From assembly GCA_017614995.1 (NCBI GenBank), contig JAGAAX010000052.1, forward strand, positions 62,001-126,000: a stretch of 64,000 nt of DNA. Reading direction: 5' to 3'. The notes under the pieces are model-generated. The model worked only from the letters and a program-made list of their open reading frames with translations. It was not told where the DNA came from and did not search any database. Position 1 is the first letter of the stretch; each line of letters begins with the position of its first letter. The translations under genes and the position numbers were made by a program. Positions 44,104 to 52,905 of the stretch are shown piece by piece. Origin of the DNA: Spirochaetaceae bacterium (GTDB taxonomy: Bacteria; Spirochaetota; Spirochaetia; Treponematales; Treponemataceae).

Positions 44104-44285
44104 GGGCTTTGAAGCCGGTTTTGGTTCTTAAAGCTCCGCGGTTTTGCGGTATTGCATAATTGCTATACAAATTTTGTGCTTTTTGCGGAAAAATGCAAAA
44201 AAAATGCAGATTTTTTTTCAGTTTTTTTCCCAAAAAGTTACAAAAAAAACTAATTTGCACCTGATTGTATAGTGTGGGAGGAAAG
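44104..44285 (+). promoter_or_regulatory. Leader region of recA
   Basis: AT-rich, with long A and T runs at 44195-44250. TATAGT at 44268-44273 could be a -10 box but has no convincing -35 box. I do not see a LexA-type operator that I can recognise. Confidence 0.3.
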
Positions 44286-45455
44286 GTGGCAAAAATGGCT
44301 AATGAAACAATCAATCCGGCAGATCAGTCGGAAAAAATGAAGGCTCTGGAAGCGGCAAGGCTTCAGATTGAAAAGCAGTTCGGTCAGGGCTCGCTTATGA
44401 AACTCGGTACAAGAACAGACGCAGCCGGAATTGAAGTAATTCCTTCTGGCTCTATTCTGCTTGACGAGGCTCTTGGTATCGGCGGTTATCCGCGCGGACG
44501 TATTATCGAAATTTATGGTCCTGAATCTTCTGGTAAGACTACGCTGGCTTTGCACGCAATTGCAGAGGCACAGAAGAACGGCGGCATCGCGGCTTTTGTT
44601 GACGCGGAGCACGCGCTTGACCCTGTTTATGCAAAAAATCTCGGTGTTGATATAGACAATCTTTGGGTTTCTCAGCCAGATACAGGCGAGCAGGCTCTGG
44701 ACATTACAGAGCATCTTGTAAGGTCAGGAGCTGTTGACATTATCGTTGTAGACTCTGTTGCCGCGCTTACTCCGCAGGCTGAAATCGAAGGCGAGATGGG
44801 CGACTCTCACATGGGCCTTCAGGCAAGGCTTATGAGCCAGGCTTTAAGAAAGCTCACTGCGATAATCGGCAAGTCAAAGTGTATCGTCATTTTTATAAAC
44901 CAGATCCGCATGAAAATCGGTGTTATGTTCGGCAACCCTGAAACAACCACCGGTGGAAATGCCTTGAAATTTTATGCTTCAGTACGTCTTGAAGTGCGCA
45001 GAATTGAGTCAATTGACGCAAAGGGTGCAGAAGATGCTGTGGGCAACAGAGTGCGCGTAAAGGTTGTCAAAAACAAGGTTGCGCCGCCGTTTAGAAAAGT
45101 GGAGCTTGATATTTACTTCGGCAAAGGCATTTCAGCCGTTTCAAGTATTCTTGATGCTGCCGTAAAGCACGAGCTTATCGACAAGCGCGGCGCATGGTTT
45201 GCCGTCGGCGAAGAGAAAATCGGACAGGGACGCGAGAATGCAATTCAGTTCCTTGAGGATAATGCTGATTTCAGAAACGACCTTGAGGCAAAGCTCCGCG
45301 CAAAACTTTTTCCGGGGCAGGTTGTAAGCAAAGAAGCGCCTAAAAAAGCCAAGCCGGACGCCGACGCAAAAGTTTCTGTCGGTGTGCCTGTAAAGCCAGA
45401 CGCAGAAAAACCTGCTGCCAAAAAAGCACCGCTTCCGCCAGAGGAGCTTTTCTAG
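44286..45455 (+). CDS. recA: Recombinase RecA
   Basis: DNA strand-exchange ATPase of homologous recombination. Features are [18 protein letters not shown], Walker [10 protein letters not shown] near residue 65, [33 protein letters not shown] and loop 2 [20 protein letters not shown]. The GTG at 44286 is four bases after GGGAGG; an ATG nine bases later is an alternative start. The C-terminus carries a Lys/Ala/Pro-rich tail ending in PPEELF, longer than in E. coli. Confidence 0.96.
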   Translation: MAKMANETINPADQSEKMKALEAARLQIEKQFGQGSLMKLGTRTDAAGIEVIPSGSILLDEALGIGGYPRGRIIEIYGPESSGKTTLALHAIAEAQKNGGIAAFVDAEHALDPVYAKNLGVDIDNLWVSQPDTGEQALDITEHLVRSGAVDIIVVDSVAALTPQAEIEGEMGDSHMGLQARLMSQALRKLTAIIGKSKCIVIFINQIRMKIGVMFGNPETTTGGNALKFYASVRLEVRRIESIDAKGAEDAVGNRVRVKVVKNKVAPPFRKVELDIYFGKGISAVSSILDAAVKHELIDKRGAWFAVGEEKIGQGRENAIQFLEDNADFRNDLEAKLRAKLFPGQVVSKEAPKKAKPDADAKVSVGVPVKPDAEKPAAKKAPLPPEELF

Positions 45456-45458
45456 AGC

Positions 45459-46013
45459 ATGAATCTTGTCGTCCTCGGTTTAGGCTCAAACATGCCGTTA
45501 ATGCGGCATGGCAGCAAGGCTTTGCAGCCCGAAGAGATTTTAGACAGGGCGTGTGCCGCGCTGGACGTTCTTTTGCAGAATCTGCGCTGTTCGTCTGTCT
45601 ACAAGACAAAGCCAAGATATGTAGAAAATCAAGATGATTTTTACAACATGGCTGTAGCAGGCGAATGGAACGGCACGCCGCGCGGGCTGCTCGAAGAAAT
45701 TCAGAAAATCGAGAACTGTTTCGGGCGCGACCGCAAAAGTGCTGGTCCTAAAGGTCCGAGAACGCTTGATATAGACATAGAACTTTTTGGTAATCAGATA
45801 ATCAGGGAAGAGGACGCAGTGAATCCGCTGTATGTGCCTCATCCGCTGATGAATGAAAGGCAGTTTGTGCTTGTGCCCTTGCTTGAGATTTTGCCTGATT
45901 TTGCCGACCCTATAACAGGACAGCCGTATTCAAAAATTCTTTCAACGCTGTCTGACCAAGGTGTTGAATTATGGAAGCATTGCAAAAATCTGAAAACACA
46001 GAACAGAACGTAA
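45459..46013 (+). CDS. folK: 2-amino-4-hydroxy-6-hydroxymethyldihydropteridine pyrophosphokinase
   Basis: Transfers pyrophosphate from ATP in folate synthesis. The N-terminal VVLGLGSNMP, the SSVYKTKPRYVENQDDFYNM segment and the signature GPRTLDIDIELFG with its magnesium-binding Asp pair are present. Length is 184 aa. No other folate gene is adjacent. It begins three bases after recA, and its last 43 bases overlap scpA in another frame. Confidence 0.92.
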   Translation: MNLVVLGLGSNMPLMRHGSKALQPEEILDRACAALDVLLQNLRCSSVYKTKPRYVENQDDFYNMAVAGEWNGTPRGLLEEIQKIENCFGRDRKSAGPKGPRTLDIDIELFGNQIIREEDAVNPLYVPHPLMNERQFVLVPLLEILPDFADPITGQPYSKILSTLSDQGVELWKHCKNLKTQNRT

Positions 46014-46720
46014 TAAAATTCAAGGTAGGTCAGTTTGAAGAGCCGCTTGACCTTCTGCTTTATCTCATAAAGAAAAACGAAATAAACATTTACGATATTC
46101 CTATTGCGGAAATAACCGAACAGTATCTTGACTATCTTGATTATGCCGTCTCAATAGATTTGGACAATCTTACAGACTTTTATTCACTTGCCGCAGATTT
46201 GCTCCACATAAAGTCGCGTATGCTTCTGCCTGTTGAAGTTTCATTTGATGACGAGGATCTTAACGACCCGCGTCAGGAACTTGTTGACAAGCTTATCGAG
46301 TACCAGAAATTCAAGAAAATTTCGGAATTGATGGAACAAAAAGAAGAAGAAAACGAATGGAGCTTGGAGCGTAAGAAGATTCAGCGTATTCTTCCGTTTG
46401 AGGACGAAGATTTGTGGGAAAAAGTCGATTCGTGGGACTTGTACAAGGTTTTTTCAAATTTGATTTCTTCGTTTTCTGCTGAAAAAATTCTCGATATGCG
46501 CGAGGATATTACCATAAATGAAAAAATGACCCTTATGAACGAATTTTTTGAAAACAAGGGCGAATGTCTTTTTACAGATTTGATTGTCCGCGAAGGCAGT
46601 CTGCTTGACGTAGTTTGTGCTTTTATGGCAATACTTGAGGCAGTAAAATTTAAACTCGCGGTTATTTATCAGAACCGCATGTTTGGCGATATAAAAATTA
46701 AACCTGCTGAAAAAGAGTGA
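45971..46720 (+). CDS. scpA: Segregation and condensation protein A
   Basis: Kleisin subunit of the SMC-ScpAB condensin. The N-terminal signature FEEPLDLLLYLIKKNEINIYD and DLLHIKSRMLLP are typical, as is the C-terminal winged-helix segment LLDVVCAFMAILEAVKFKLA. AAGGTG lies seven bases before the ATG, which supports a start inside folK. Its stop overlaps the region of the scpB start. Confidence 0.94.
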   Translation: MEALQKSENTEQNVIKFKVGQFEEPLDLLLYLIKKNEINIYDIPIAEITEQYLDYLDYAVSIDLDNLTDFYSLAADLLHIKSRMLLPVEVSFDDEDLNDPRQELVDKLIEYQKFKKISELMEQKEEENEWSLERKKIQRILPFEDEDLWEKVDSWDLYKVFSNLISSFSAEKILDMREDITINEKMTLMNEFFENKGECLFTDLIVREGSLLDVVCAFMAILEAVKFKLAVIYQNRMFGDIKIKPAEKE

Positions 46721-46722
46721 AA

Positions 46723-47268
46723 ATGGAGTTACGTTTGGAAAAAGAGACCGCACTGCTTGAAGCAATTTTTTTTCTTGAGGCAGAACCGTTAGATAACAAT
46801 GCTTTGTCAAAAATTTCAGGACTGGGACCGGAAGTTGTTGAGGCTGCCCTGGAGAATCTGCATGAAAAATATGCAGCAGAAGATTCAGGCATAGAACTTG
46901 TACAGATTTCAGGCGGCTGGATTGTAGCGCCGAAAGCAGAACTTTGGGAATCTCTTAAAGAGCGCTACGGCAAAAAAAGTGACAAAAAGCTTTCGCGCTC
47001 TGCAATGGAAACATTGTCGATTATCGCTTATTCACAGCCGATTACCAAAGGCGAAATCGAAGCAATCCGCGGAGTTTCAGCTGAAAACATGATAAGACTT
47101 TTGATAGAAAGATCGCTTGTAAAAGAAGTCGGAAAAAAGGACATACCCGGCAAACCGATTCAATACGGAACAACAAAAGAATTTCTTAAATTCTTCAGGC
47201 TTAACAGTATAGCAGATCTGCCTAAACTTGACGAAACCGAGAGTGAGCGCTTTGAACTTGCAAGATAA
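46723..47268 (+). CDS. scpB: Segregation and condensation protein B
   Basis: Winged-helix partner that binds ScpA in the condensin complex. Characteristic segments are LEAIFFLEAEPLDNNALSKI, LSRSAMETLSIIAYSQPITKGEIEAIRGV and GKPIQYGTTKEFLKFF. The ATG at 46723 is preferred to a GTG six bases earlier because AAAGAG has better spacing. 181 aa. Confidence 0.94.
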   Translation: MELRLEKETALLEAIFFLEAEPLDNNALSKISGLGPEVVEAALENLHEKYAAEDSGIELVQISGGWIVAPKAELWESLKERYGKKSDKKLSRSAMETLSIIAYSQPITKGEIEAIRGVSAENMIRLLIERSLVKEVGKKDIPGKPIQYGTTKEFLKFFRLNSIADLPKLDETESERFELAR

Positions 47269-48142
47269 CCAGACAAATCAGGACAGCTCAAAAATCCGTC
47301 TGCAAGTTGCGCTTGCACATTCTGGTGTGGCAAGCCGCCGCGCCTGCGAGAAAATCATTACAGACGGGCGCGTTACCGTAAACGGCGAAAAAGTGGTGGA
47401 GCTTGGTACAAAGGTTTCGCCTGATGACATAATCTGCGTTGACGGCAGACAGGTCTTTGTTGAAGCTACTAAGCGTTATGTGCTTTTAAACAAGCCTATA
47501 GGCTATGTCTGCTCGCTTTCAGAAGAGAATGAGCGCCCTGATGAGCCGGCGCGGAGCCTTGCTGTTGATTTGCTCAAGCCGCATTTTTCAGAGCGCCTTT
47601 ACAATGTCGGCAGGCTCGACATGTATTCTTCTGGGCTTATTCTTTTTACAAATGACGGCGATTTTGCCGCTGTTGTTTCGCACCCTTCTGCGGAGCTTGA
47701 AAAAGAATACATAGTGGAAACAAGTCTGCCTTATCCGCGTTTTCTGCCTGAAAAATTTATGCGCGGCGTGCGCGTAGACGGCGTTTTCTATAAGTGCAAA
47801 TTTGCAGAAGGGCTTTCGTCGCATAAAATGCGCATAGTGCTTATCGAAGGCAAAAACCGCGAAATCAGGCGTGTTATAGAATCTTTTGATTTGCGTGTAA
47901 AGTCGCTTGCACGCGTAAGAATCGGTTCAATTACAGCAGATTTGCCCGGCGGCGGAACGCTGAAGCCCGGCGAATTCAGGGAATTGACCGGAGGTGAAGT
48001 AAAGAGCCTTCTTGAGTTATGCCGCAAAAACAAAGAAACGCCGTACAGACACACACATGAAAGAACCCGCACAATAGAAGCCGTACAAAAACAGGGCGGT
48101 GCTTCGCTTTACAAAAGGAGAAACTATGGTAGTGGCAATTGA
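47243..48142 (+). CDS. rRNA pseudouridine synthase, RsuA/RluB family
   Basis: An S4 RNA-binding domain (RLQVALAHSGVASRRACEKI) precedes the catalytic domain with the nucleophilic Asp in YNVGRLDMYSSGLILFTNDG and GKNREIRRVIESF near the end. The family modifies 16S (RsuA) or 23S (RluB) rRNA; the common scpB-rluB-cmk order favours RluB. The start is uncertain: TTG 47228, GTG 47243 and TTG 47252 are all in frame inside scpB. The last residues are basic and overlap cmk by 17 bases. Confidence 0.9.
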   Translation: MSALNLQDNQTNQDSSKIRLQVALAHSGVASRRACEKIITDGRVTVNGEKVVELGTKVSPDDIICVDGRQVFVEATKRYVLLNKPIGYVCSLSEENERPDEPARSLAVDLLKPHFSERLYNVGRLDMYSSGLILFTNDGDFAAVVSHPSAELEKEYIVETSLPYPRFLPEKFMRGVRVDGVFYKCKFAEGLSSHKMRIVLIEGKNREIRRVIESFDLRVKSLARVRIGSITADLPGGGTLKPGEFRELTGGEVKSLLELCRKNKETPYRHTHERTRTIEAVQKQGGASLYKRRNYGSGN

Positions 48143-48758
48143 CGGACCGGCAGGTGCCGGAAAAAGCACAATAGCAAAAGAAATTGCAAAAAGGCTGAAC
48201 ATCACATTTCTTAATTCCGGCAGCTTTTATAGGGCAATTACGCTTTCGCTGCTTGCTTCTAAAGTGAATCTTGCCGACGAAAAAGCCATTATTGCCCACG
48301 CCGCCGCACTTGACATTGACTATGTGAACAGCCGCCTTGTATTGAACGGCGTTGACGTTGAGGATAAGCTTCATACAGATGAAATTGACGCAAACGCTTC
48401 GCGCGTGTCTGCTGTTGTAGAAGTGCGTCACATCGTAAATGACAAAATCCGCAAAATTACAGAAAAAATCAGCATAGTCTGTGAAGGCCGCGACATGACG
48501 ACTGTCGTTTTTCCAAATGCTGAGTACAAATTTTACCTTGATGCTTCTATTGAAGCACAGACTATGCGCCGCTACAAACAGGGTGTAAGCAGCATGTCAC
48601 TTGACGAAATTAAGGCTGCAATCAAAAAAAGAGACGAACTTGACAAAAATAAGGCAGAAGGTTCATTAAAAATTGCACCAGATGCCGTTTACATAGATTC
48701 TTCAGACTTGACGATAGAGCAGGTTTGTGAGATAATTCTAAGCAAAATTCAAATATAA
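48126..48758 (+). CDS. cmk: Cytidylate kinase
   Basis: Phosphorylates CMP and dCMP. The P-loop VAIDGPAGAGKST begins at residue 2; FLNSGSFYRA is the nucleotide-binding segment, and VCEGRDMTTVVFPNA and KRDELDKNKAEGSLK are the conserved CMP-binding and lid regions. AAAGGAG lies upstream of the ATG at 48126. The 210-residue length is slightly short. Confidence 0.94.
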   Translation: MVVAIDGPAGAGKSTIAKEIAKRLNITFLNSGSFYRAITLSLLASKVNLADEKAIIAHAAALDIDYVNSRLVLNGVDVEDKLHTDEIDANASRVSAVVEVRHIVNDKIRKITEKISIVCEGRDMTTVVFPNAEYKFYLDASIEAQTMRRYKQGVSSMSLDEIKAAIKKRDELDKNKAEGSLKIAPDAVYIDSSDLTIEQVCEIILSKIQI

Positions 48759-48767
48759 GGGTTTAAC

Positions 48768-50483
48768 ATGGCAGAGAAGGACGTGGTAATGAACGAATCT
48801 CAGGACGCTAAAGAGAACGTTCAGACACAATTACAGGAAGAGTATCTTAAGAGTCTCGATTCTCTTGAAGAGGGGCAATTAAAAGAAGGCGTAGTCATCC
48901 AGGTAACATCGGATCAGGTTTTTGTTGATATTGGCTATAAGTCAGAGGGAAGAATTCCTATTTCGGAATTTTCAATTCTTCCGAAAATTGGCGATAAAGT
49001 AAATGTCGTTCTTGTTTCAAAAGAAGGACGTCATGGTGAAGTTATTGTTTCAAAACAGAAAGCTGACAGCAAAGCAGCTGTAAAGATTGTTCGTCAGGCA
49101 TTTAATGACAAGACACCTATTGAAGGTACAATTGAAAAAGTAGTAAAGGGCGGTTTTAGCGTAAACTTCGGTGGCGATACAACTGCTTTCTTGCCTATAA
49201 GTCAGTCAGACATATCAAAAGTAGATCATCCAGAAAAACTTGTTGGTCTTAAGAGCAAGTTCTACATTGACCGTTTGTATTCAGATAATAAATTGAATGT
49301 TGTCGTAAGCCGCAGAAAGTATCTTGAAGAGACAATGCAGGCTAACCGCAACGAGTTCTTTAATAATGTCAAGATTGGCAGCACAGTTGAAGGCGAAGTA
49401 AAGAGCTTTACAAGTTTTGGTGCTTTCATCGATTTGGGCGGCTTTGACGGCTTGCTTCACATCAACGATATGAGCTGGGGTCATGTAACACGCCCTAAAG
49501 ACTTTGTTAAGAAAGGTCAGAAGATTAAGCTCAAGGTTATCCGCCTTGACCCGGAAGAAAAGAGAATCAACCTCTCTTTGAAGCACTTTACAGAAGATCC
49601 ATGGCTTCACTTTGAAGAAAAATACCATGTAGATGATATCGTAAAGGGAAAAGTAACAAAGCTTACAGAATTCGGTGCTTTCATTGAACTTGAAGAAGGC
49701 ATTGAAGGTCTTGCCCATATCAGCGAATTCTCTTGGGTTAAGAAGGTAAACAAGCCGGAAGACGTAGTAAAAATCGGCGACGAAGTTGAGTGCATGATTC
49801 TCGGCTACGACATTCAGGCTGGCCGCGTTTCGCTCGGTCTCAAGCAGTGTACAGAAAACCCATGGGACAAAATCGCTGACAAATATCCAGTTGGAACAAA
49901 AATTTCCGGCGAAGTTGCTAAAATTACAAATTCTGGCGCTTTCATCAAGATTGAAGATGGCATCGACGGCTTCCTTCATGCTGATGACTTGTCTTGGACA
50001 AAGAAAGTTAAGCATCCGGGCAGCGAACTGACTGTAGGTCAGAAGCTTGATGTAGTTGTTACAGAGATCGACCCTGAAATGCACCGCATTAAGGTTGGCG
50101 TAAAACAGCTTACAGACGACCCATGGAAGGCATTCTGCGAGAACTACCACCATGGTTCAATCATCGAAGGTGAAGTTGTTTCAATCACTGATTTCGGTGT
50201 ATTCGTACGTGCTCCAGGCGGAATTGAAGGCTTGATTAACAAGGCTAACCTTTCAGAAGACCGCGAAGTTCCTTATGAGGAAGCTGTTAAGAAGTACAAT
50301 GTCGGCGACAAAATCAAAGTATTTGTTGTTGATATTTATCCTGAAAAACAGAAGGTTGCTTTCTCAATCCGCGACATTAAACGCGCACAGGAACGCGAGG
50401 AAATGGCACGCTATCTTTCATCAAACCAGAATGAGGGCGAAGGCTCTTATACTCTTGGTGATATGATTAAGAACAAGAAATAA
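48768..50483 (+). CDS. rpsA: Small ribosomal subunit protein bS1
   Basis: mRNA-binding ribosomal protein, 571 aa, with six consecutive S1 (OB-fold) domains. Each later repeat shows the pattern GxV..[IV]T.FGAF[IV].[IL].G..GL.H, for example VEGEVKSFTSFGAFIDLGGF and GKVTKLTEFGAFIELEEGIE. The first two domains, which dock on the ribosome, are more divergent. AAGGG precedes the ATG. Adjacent to cmk as in many bacteria. Confidence 0.95.
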   Translation: MAEKDVVMNESQDAKENVQTQLQEEYLKSLDSLEEGQLKEGVVIQVTSDQVFVDIGYKSEGRIPISEFSILPKIGDKVNVVLVSKEGRHGEVIVSKQKADSKAAVKIVRQAFNDKTPIEGTIEKVVKGGFSVNFGGDTTAFLPISQSDISKVDHPEKLVGLKSKFYIDRLYSDNKLNVVVSRRKYLEETMQANRNEFFNNVKIGSTVEGEVKSFTSFGAFIDLGGFDGLLHINDMSWGHVTRPKDFVKKGQKIKLKVIRLDPEEKRINLSLKHFTEDPWLHFEEKYHVDDIVKGKVTKLTEFGAFIELEEGIEGLAHISEFSWVKKVNKPEDVVKIGDEVECMILGYDIQAGRVSLGLKQCTENPWDKIADKYPVGTKISGEVAKITNSGAFIKIEDGIDGFLHADDLSWTKKVKHPGSELTVGQKLDVVVTEIDPEMHRIKVGVKQLTDDPWKAFCENYHHGSIIEGEVVSITDFGVFVRAPGGIEGLINKANLSEDREVPYEEAVKKYNVGDKIKVFVVDIYPEKQKVAFSIRDIKRAQEREEMARYLSSNQNEGEGSYTLGDMIKNKK

Positions 50484-50507
50484 CTTTTATAAGTTTGATT
50501 TACAAAG

Positions 50508-50538
50508 ATGCATTGCTTTAGGGCAGTGCATTTTTTTT
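50508..50538 (+). terminator. Terminator after rpsA
   Basis: ATGCATTGC (50508-50516) pairs with GCAGTGCAT (50523-50531, one G-T pair) and is followed by eight T. The AGGAG of the next gene begins only a few bases later. Confidence 0.9.
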
Positions 50539-50549
50539 ATAGGAGTCTT

Positions 50550-51425
50550 ATGGATAAACAGCTGCTTTCTGCAGAATTAATGCCTGTTGTTGCCAACTCA
50601 AATGCCATGCGGAGCGTAGAAACGCTGCTGCAGCATCTGGCTTTGTCAAATGTTCCTGTGCTTTTTATAGGCGAGAAGGGAACAGGACGGGCTTATCTTG
50701 CAAGGCAGCTCTATCTGCTCGGCAAGAACAGCGCAAGACCTTTTGTTCGCATAACAGCAAAAGACGCGTCAAAAAGTAGCTTTGAAAAGGTAACCGCGGT
50801 TGAGCCTGGAATGATTTTTATAGACGAAATCGCCGAAGCTTCCGCGGAATTTCAGGAGATTCTCAACAGCTTTCTTTCGGCGGCTGCTTCGTCTGAGAAT
50901 TTGTGCAGGATAGCCTGTTCAACTGCTGAAAATTTAGAAGAGATGGTTTCAGACGGAAAATTCTCTTCTGATTTGTATTATCAGCTTGCTGTGCTGCCTG
51001 TTCATGTTCCGGCTTTGCGCAACCGCGTTGCAGATATACCAAAACTTTCAGAGATGTTCCTTTCGGTTTATTCAAAGCGCTATAACAAAAACTTTGCAAA
51101 TTTTACAGACGAGGCTTTAAGCGCATTGAGCAGTGCATATTGGACGCTTAATGTTGTAGAGCTTGAGTCTTGCATAGAAAGAGCTTGTGCATTTGCGTTG
51201 CCGCCGACTATAGAAAAAGAAGATTTGCGCTTGAATATATTGAGCGTTTCTGGTATTTTTTTAGAAGGTGACAAAAGCCTTAAATCGGCAGTAGATCAGT
51301 TTAAGAAGCAGTATATTTCGCAGATACTTGCTGAAGTCAGATGGAATCAGACCGAAGCGGCAAAAGTGCTGGATATTCAGCGGACTTATTTATCACGCCT
51401 TATTAAGGAATTGCACATTAAATAA
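50550..51425 (+). CDS. Degenerate sigma-54-activator-like protein with a Fis-type DNA-binding domain
   Basis: Resembles the AAA+ and Fis parts of NtrC-type activators. The P-loop reads LFIGEKGTGRAYLARQLY, with Arg where the Walker A Lys should be. The segment between the P-loop and Walker B (GMIFIDEIAEA) is shortened and lacks the GAFTGA loop that contacts sigma-54. The arginine-finger positions are changed (FSSDLYYQLAVLPVHVP in place of FRxDLYYRL). The C-terminal NQTEAAKVLDIQRTYLSRLI is an intact Fis helix-turn-helix. It probably binds DNA but cannot remodel sigma-54 polymerase in the standard way. AGGAG supports the ATG at 50550. Confidence 0.82.
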   Translation: MDKQLLSAELMPVVANSNAMRSVETLLQHLALSNVPVLFIGEKGTGRAYLARQLYLLGKNSARPFVRITAKDASKSSFEKVTAVEPGMIFIDEIAEASAEFQEILNSFLSAAASSENLCRIACSTAENLEEMVSDGKFSSDLYYQLAVLPVHVPALRNRVADIPKLSEMFLSVYSKRYNKNFANFTDEALSALSSAYWTLNVVELESCIERACAFALPPTIEKEDLRLNILSVSGIFLEGDKSLKSAVDQFKKQYISQILAEVRWNQTEAAKVLDIQRTYLSRLIKELHIK

Positions 51426-51439
51426 ACAGGAGATTTTTT

Positions 51440-52138
51440 ATGTCACAGGAAGAAAATAAACGTTCAGATGAAAAAGAAAAACAGACGTTTAGTGATTTAT
51501 TGACTTTATTTATTGTTAAATTTAAATTCGTTTTTTTAGGAATATTTGTAGTTGGATTAATAGCAATTATTGCTTACGGTGTTATTTCTTCTTCAAATGA
51601 AAAAGCAGTAAAAGCAGGGCTGGCTGAAATTGATGCAGTAACAACAGAATATGCAGAGCTTAAAGTTGCAGAAACAACAGATTCTGCAAAAGAAGATGCT
51701 TTGCTTGCAAGAGCACAGGCTGTAGCAGACAAAAACAACCCGGCTGTTGTAAAAGTCCGTGCACAGATGATTATTGCTGAAATCCAGTTTGACCGCAAAA
51801 ACTACGAAGCAGCCCGCACAGCATGGCTTGCAGCCGCAGAAACAGACAAAAAGTCTTATACTTACGGTCTTTGCAACTATCAGTGCGGCATTTGCAGCGA
51901 AGAGCTTGGCGATTTGGACAAGGCTGTTGCTTACTTAAAAACAGCAGCTGAATCAGACGGTTTTGCAGTTGTTCCACGCGTTTTGTTCAATATCGGTAGA
52001 ATTGAGGAAACACGCGGTAATTTTGATAAAGCGGTTGAATCTTATAAAAAGTTGGTAACAGACTATCCTTCTGATCAATGGGCTTCTTTGGCTAAATCAA
52101 GAATCATTACACTTGATATAGACGGAAAAGCAAACTAA
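51440..52138 (+). CDS. YfgM-like membrane-anchored TPR protein
   Basis: A charged cytoplasmic N-terminus (about 30 residues) is followed by one membrane span (FVFLGIFVVGLIAIIAYGVI) and a periplasmic TPR domain (YGLCNYQCGICSEELGDLDKAVAYL is spread over two helices; FNIGRIEETRGNFDKAVESY). This layout is that of YfgM/TPR_21 proteins, which assist at the SecYEG translocon. CAGGAGA lies before the ATG, 14 bases after the preceding stop. Confidence 0.75.
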   Translation: MSQEENKRSDEKEKQTFSDLLTLFIVKFKFVFLGIFVVGLIAIIAYGVISSSNEKAVKAGLAEIDAVTTEYAELKVAETTDSAKEDALLARAQAVADKNNPAVVKVRAQMIIAEIQFDRKNYEAARTAWLAAAETDKKSYTYGLCNYQCGICSEELGDLDKAVAYLKTAAESDGFAVVPRVLFNIGRIEETRGNFDKAVESYKKLVTDYPSDQWASLAKSRIITLDIDGKAN

Positions 52139-52144
52139 AACTAT

Positions 52145-52195
52145 AAAAGGGTTGCCATTGCAGTAAACTGAGACTGTATGCGGCAGCCCTTTTTA
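52145..52195 (+). terminator. Terminator after the YfgM-like gene
   Basis: AAAAGGGTTGCC (52145-52156) pairs with GGCAGCCCTTTTT (52182-52194) with one G-T pair; the loop can form an inner GCAGT/ACTGT stem. A T-rich tract follows. Confidence 0.85.
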
Positions 52196-52212
52196 ATTTT
52201 CTAGGAGAAGAA

Positions 52213-52875
52213 ATGCATAACACAAAAAGTTTAGTATACATTATTTTAGCTTTATTTGTACTTGTGCTCTGTGTTTCTTGTGGTGTAAGTGGCGGCGGCG
52301 GTGGTGGCTCTAGCCCTTCATCTAATCATTCTCCTGCTGCTGATGACCCTACGCAAAATTATTTCAGTTTTAATACTGAAGCAGCAAGTAATTATAGTAA
52401 TTTTGGTAGTGGCTATAAGGGTGTATGTATCTATTACAAAATTTATACAAATGCCTCAAATATAATAACTCATTATAATACTATTAATGCAGAAAGTACT
52501 GGTGCAGGAGGAGTAAGTAAACTTGAGGGGTTTACTTATAGAAAGTTAAACGGTACAGACTATATAATTCCTTCTTCATCTACAAATCAAAATGTTGTAA
52601 TAAGACTGTTCAATGAAACATCTTATACCAGTGGCATTGAAGTAGACGGAAATTCTATTGCTACTCCAAAGAGGTATTTCTCTAATAAAACGTTCCAATT
52701 CTCTTCAACAGAATATCCAGAAACTGGAGACGGAGATTTTAATGGTACACAAACTACTACCGGTCCTTGGTTTGTGGCTGCTTATGCTGTTTCTGTATCA
52801 CAATCAGAAACTTCCTTGATTCCAGACGTTTTTTCTAAGCCAAAATATTTGGGATACATAAAAATCTATTATTAG
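52213..52875 (+). CDS. Lipoprotein of unknown function
   Basis: The signal YIILALFVLVLCVSC places the lipid-modified cysteine near position 23, followed by a Gly6-Ser-Pro linker. The mature part is rich in Asn, Thr, Ser and Tyr with many probable beta strands and has no motif I recognise. It is AT rich compared with nearby housekeeping genes, like the lipoproteins at 23607-25083, but shows no obvious repeat in common with them. AGGAG lies upstream. Convergent with the FecR-domain gene. Confidence 0.7.
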   Translation: MHNTKSLVYIILALFVLVLCVSCGVSGGGGGGSSPSSNHSPAADDPTQNYFSFNTEAASNYSNFGSGYKGVCIYYKIYTNASNIITHYNTINAESTGAGGVSKLEGFTYRKLNGTDYIIPSSSTNQNVVIRLFNETSYTSGIEVDGNSIATPKRYFSNKTFQFSSTEYPETGDGDFNGTQTTTGPWFVAAYAVSVSQSETSLIPDVFSKPKYLGYIKIYY

Positions 52876-52905
52876 TTCAGTAATTTCAAACCCGCATTTG
52901 TTCTG

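Noticed and set aside
44104-44285. SOS (LexA) box before recA
   Set aside because: No dyad of the GAAC-N4-GTTC or CTG-N10-CAG type is present; spirochaete operators could differ, so this is not proof of absence.
49281-50153. 290-codon open frame on the minus strand inside rpsA
   Set aside because: Antisense to repeated S1 domains; the frame stays open because of the codon bias of rpsA, and no start signal is present.
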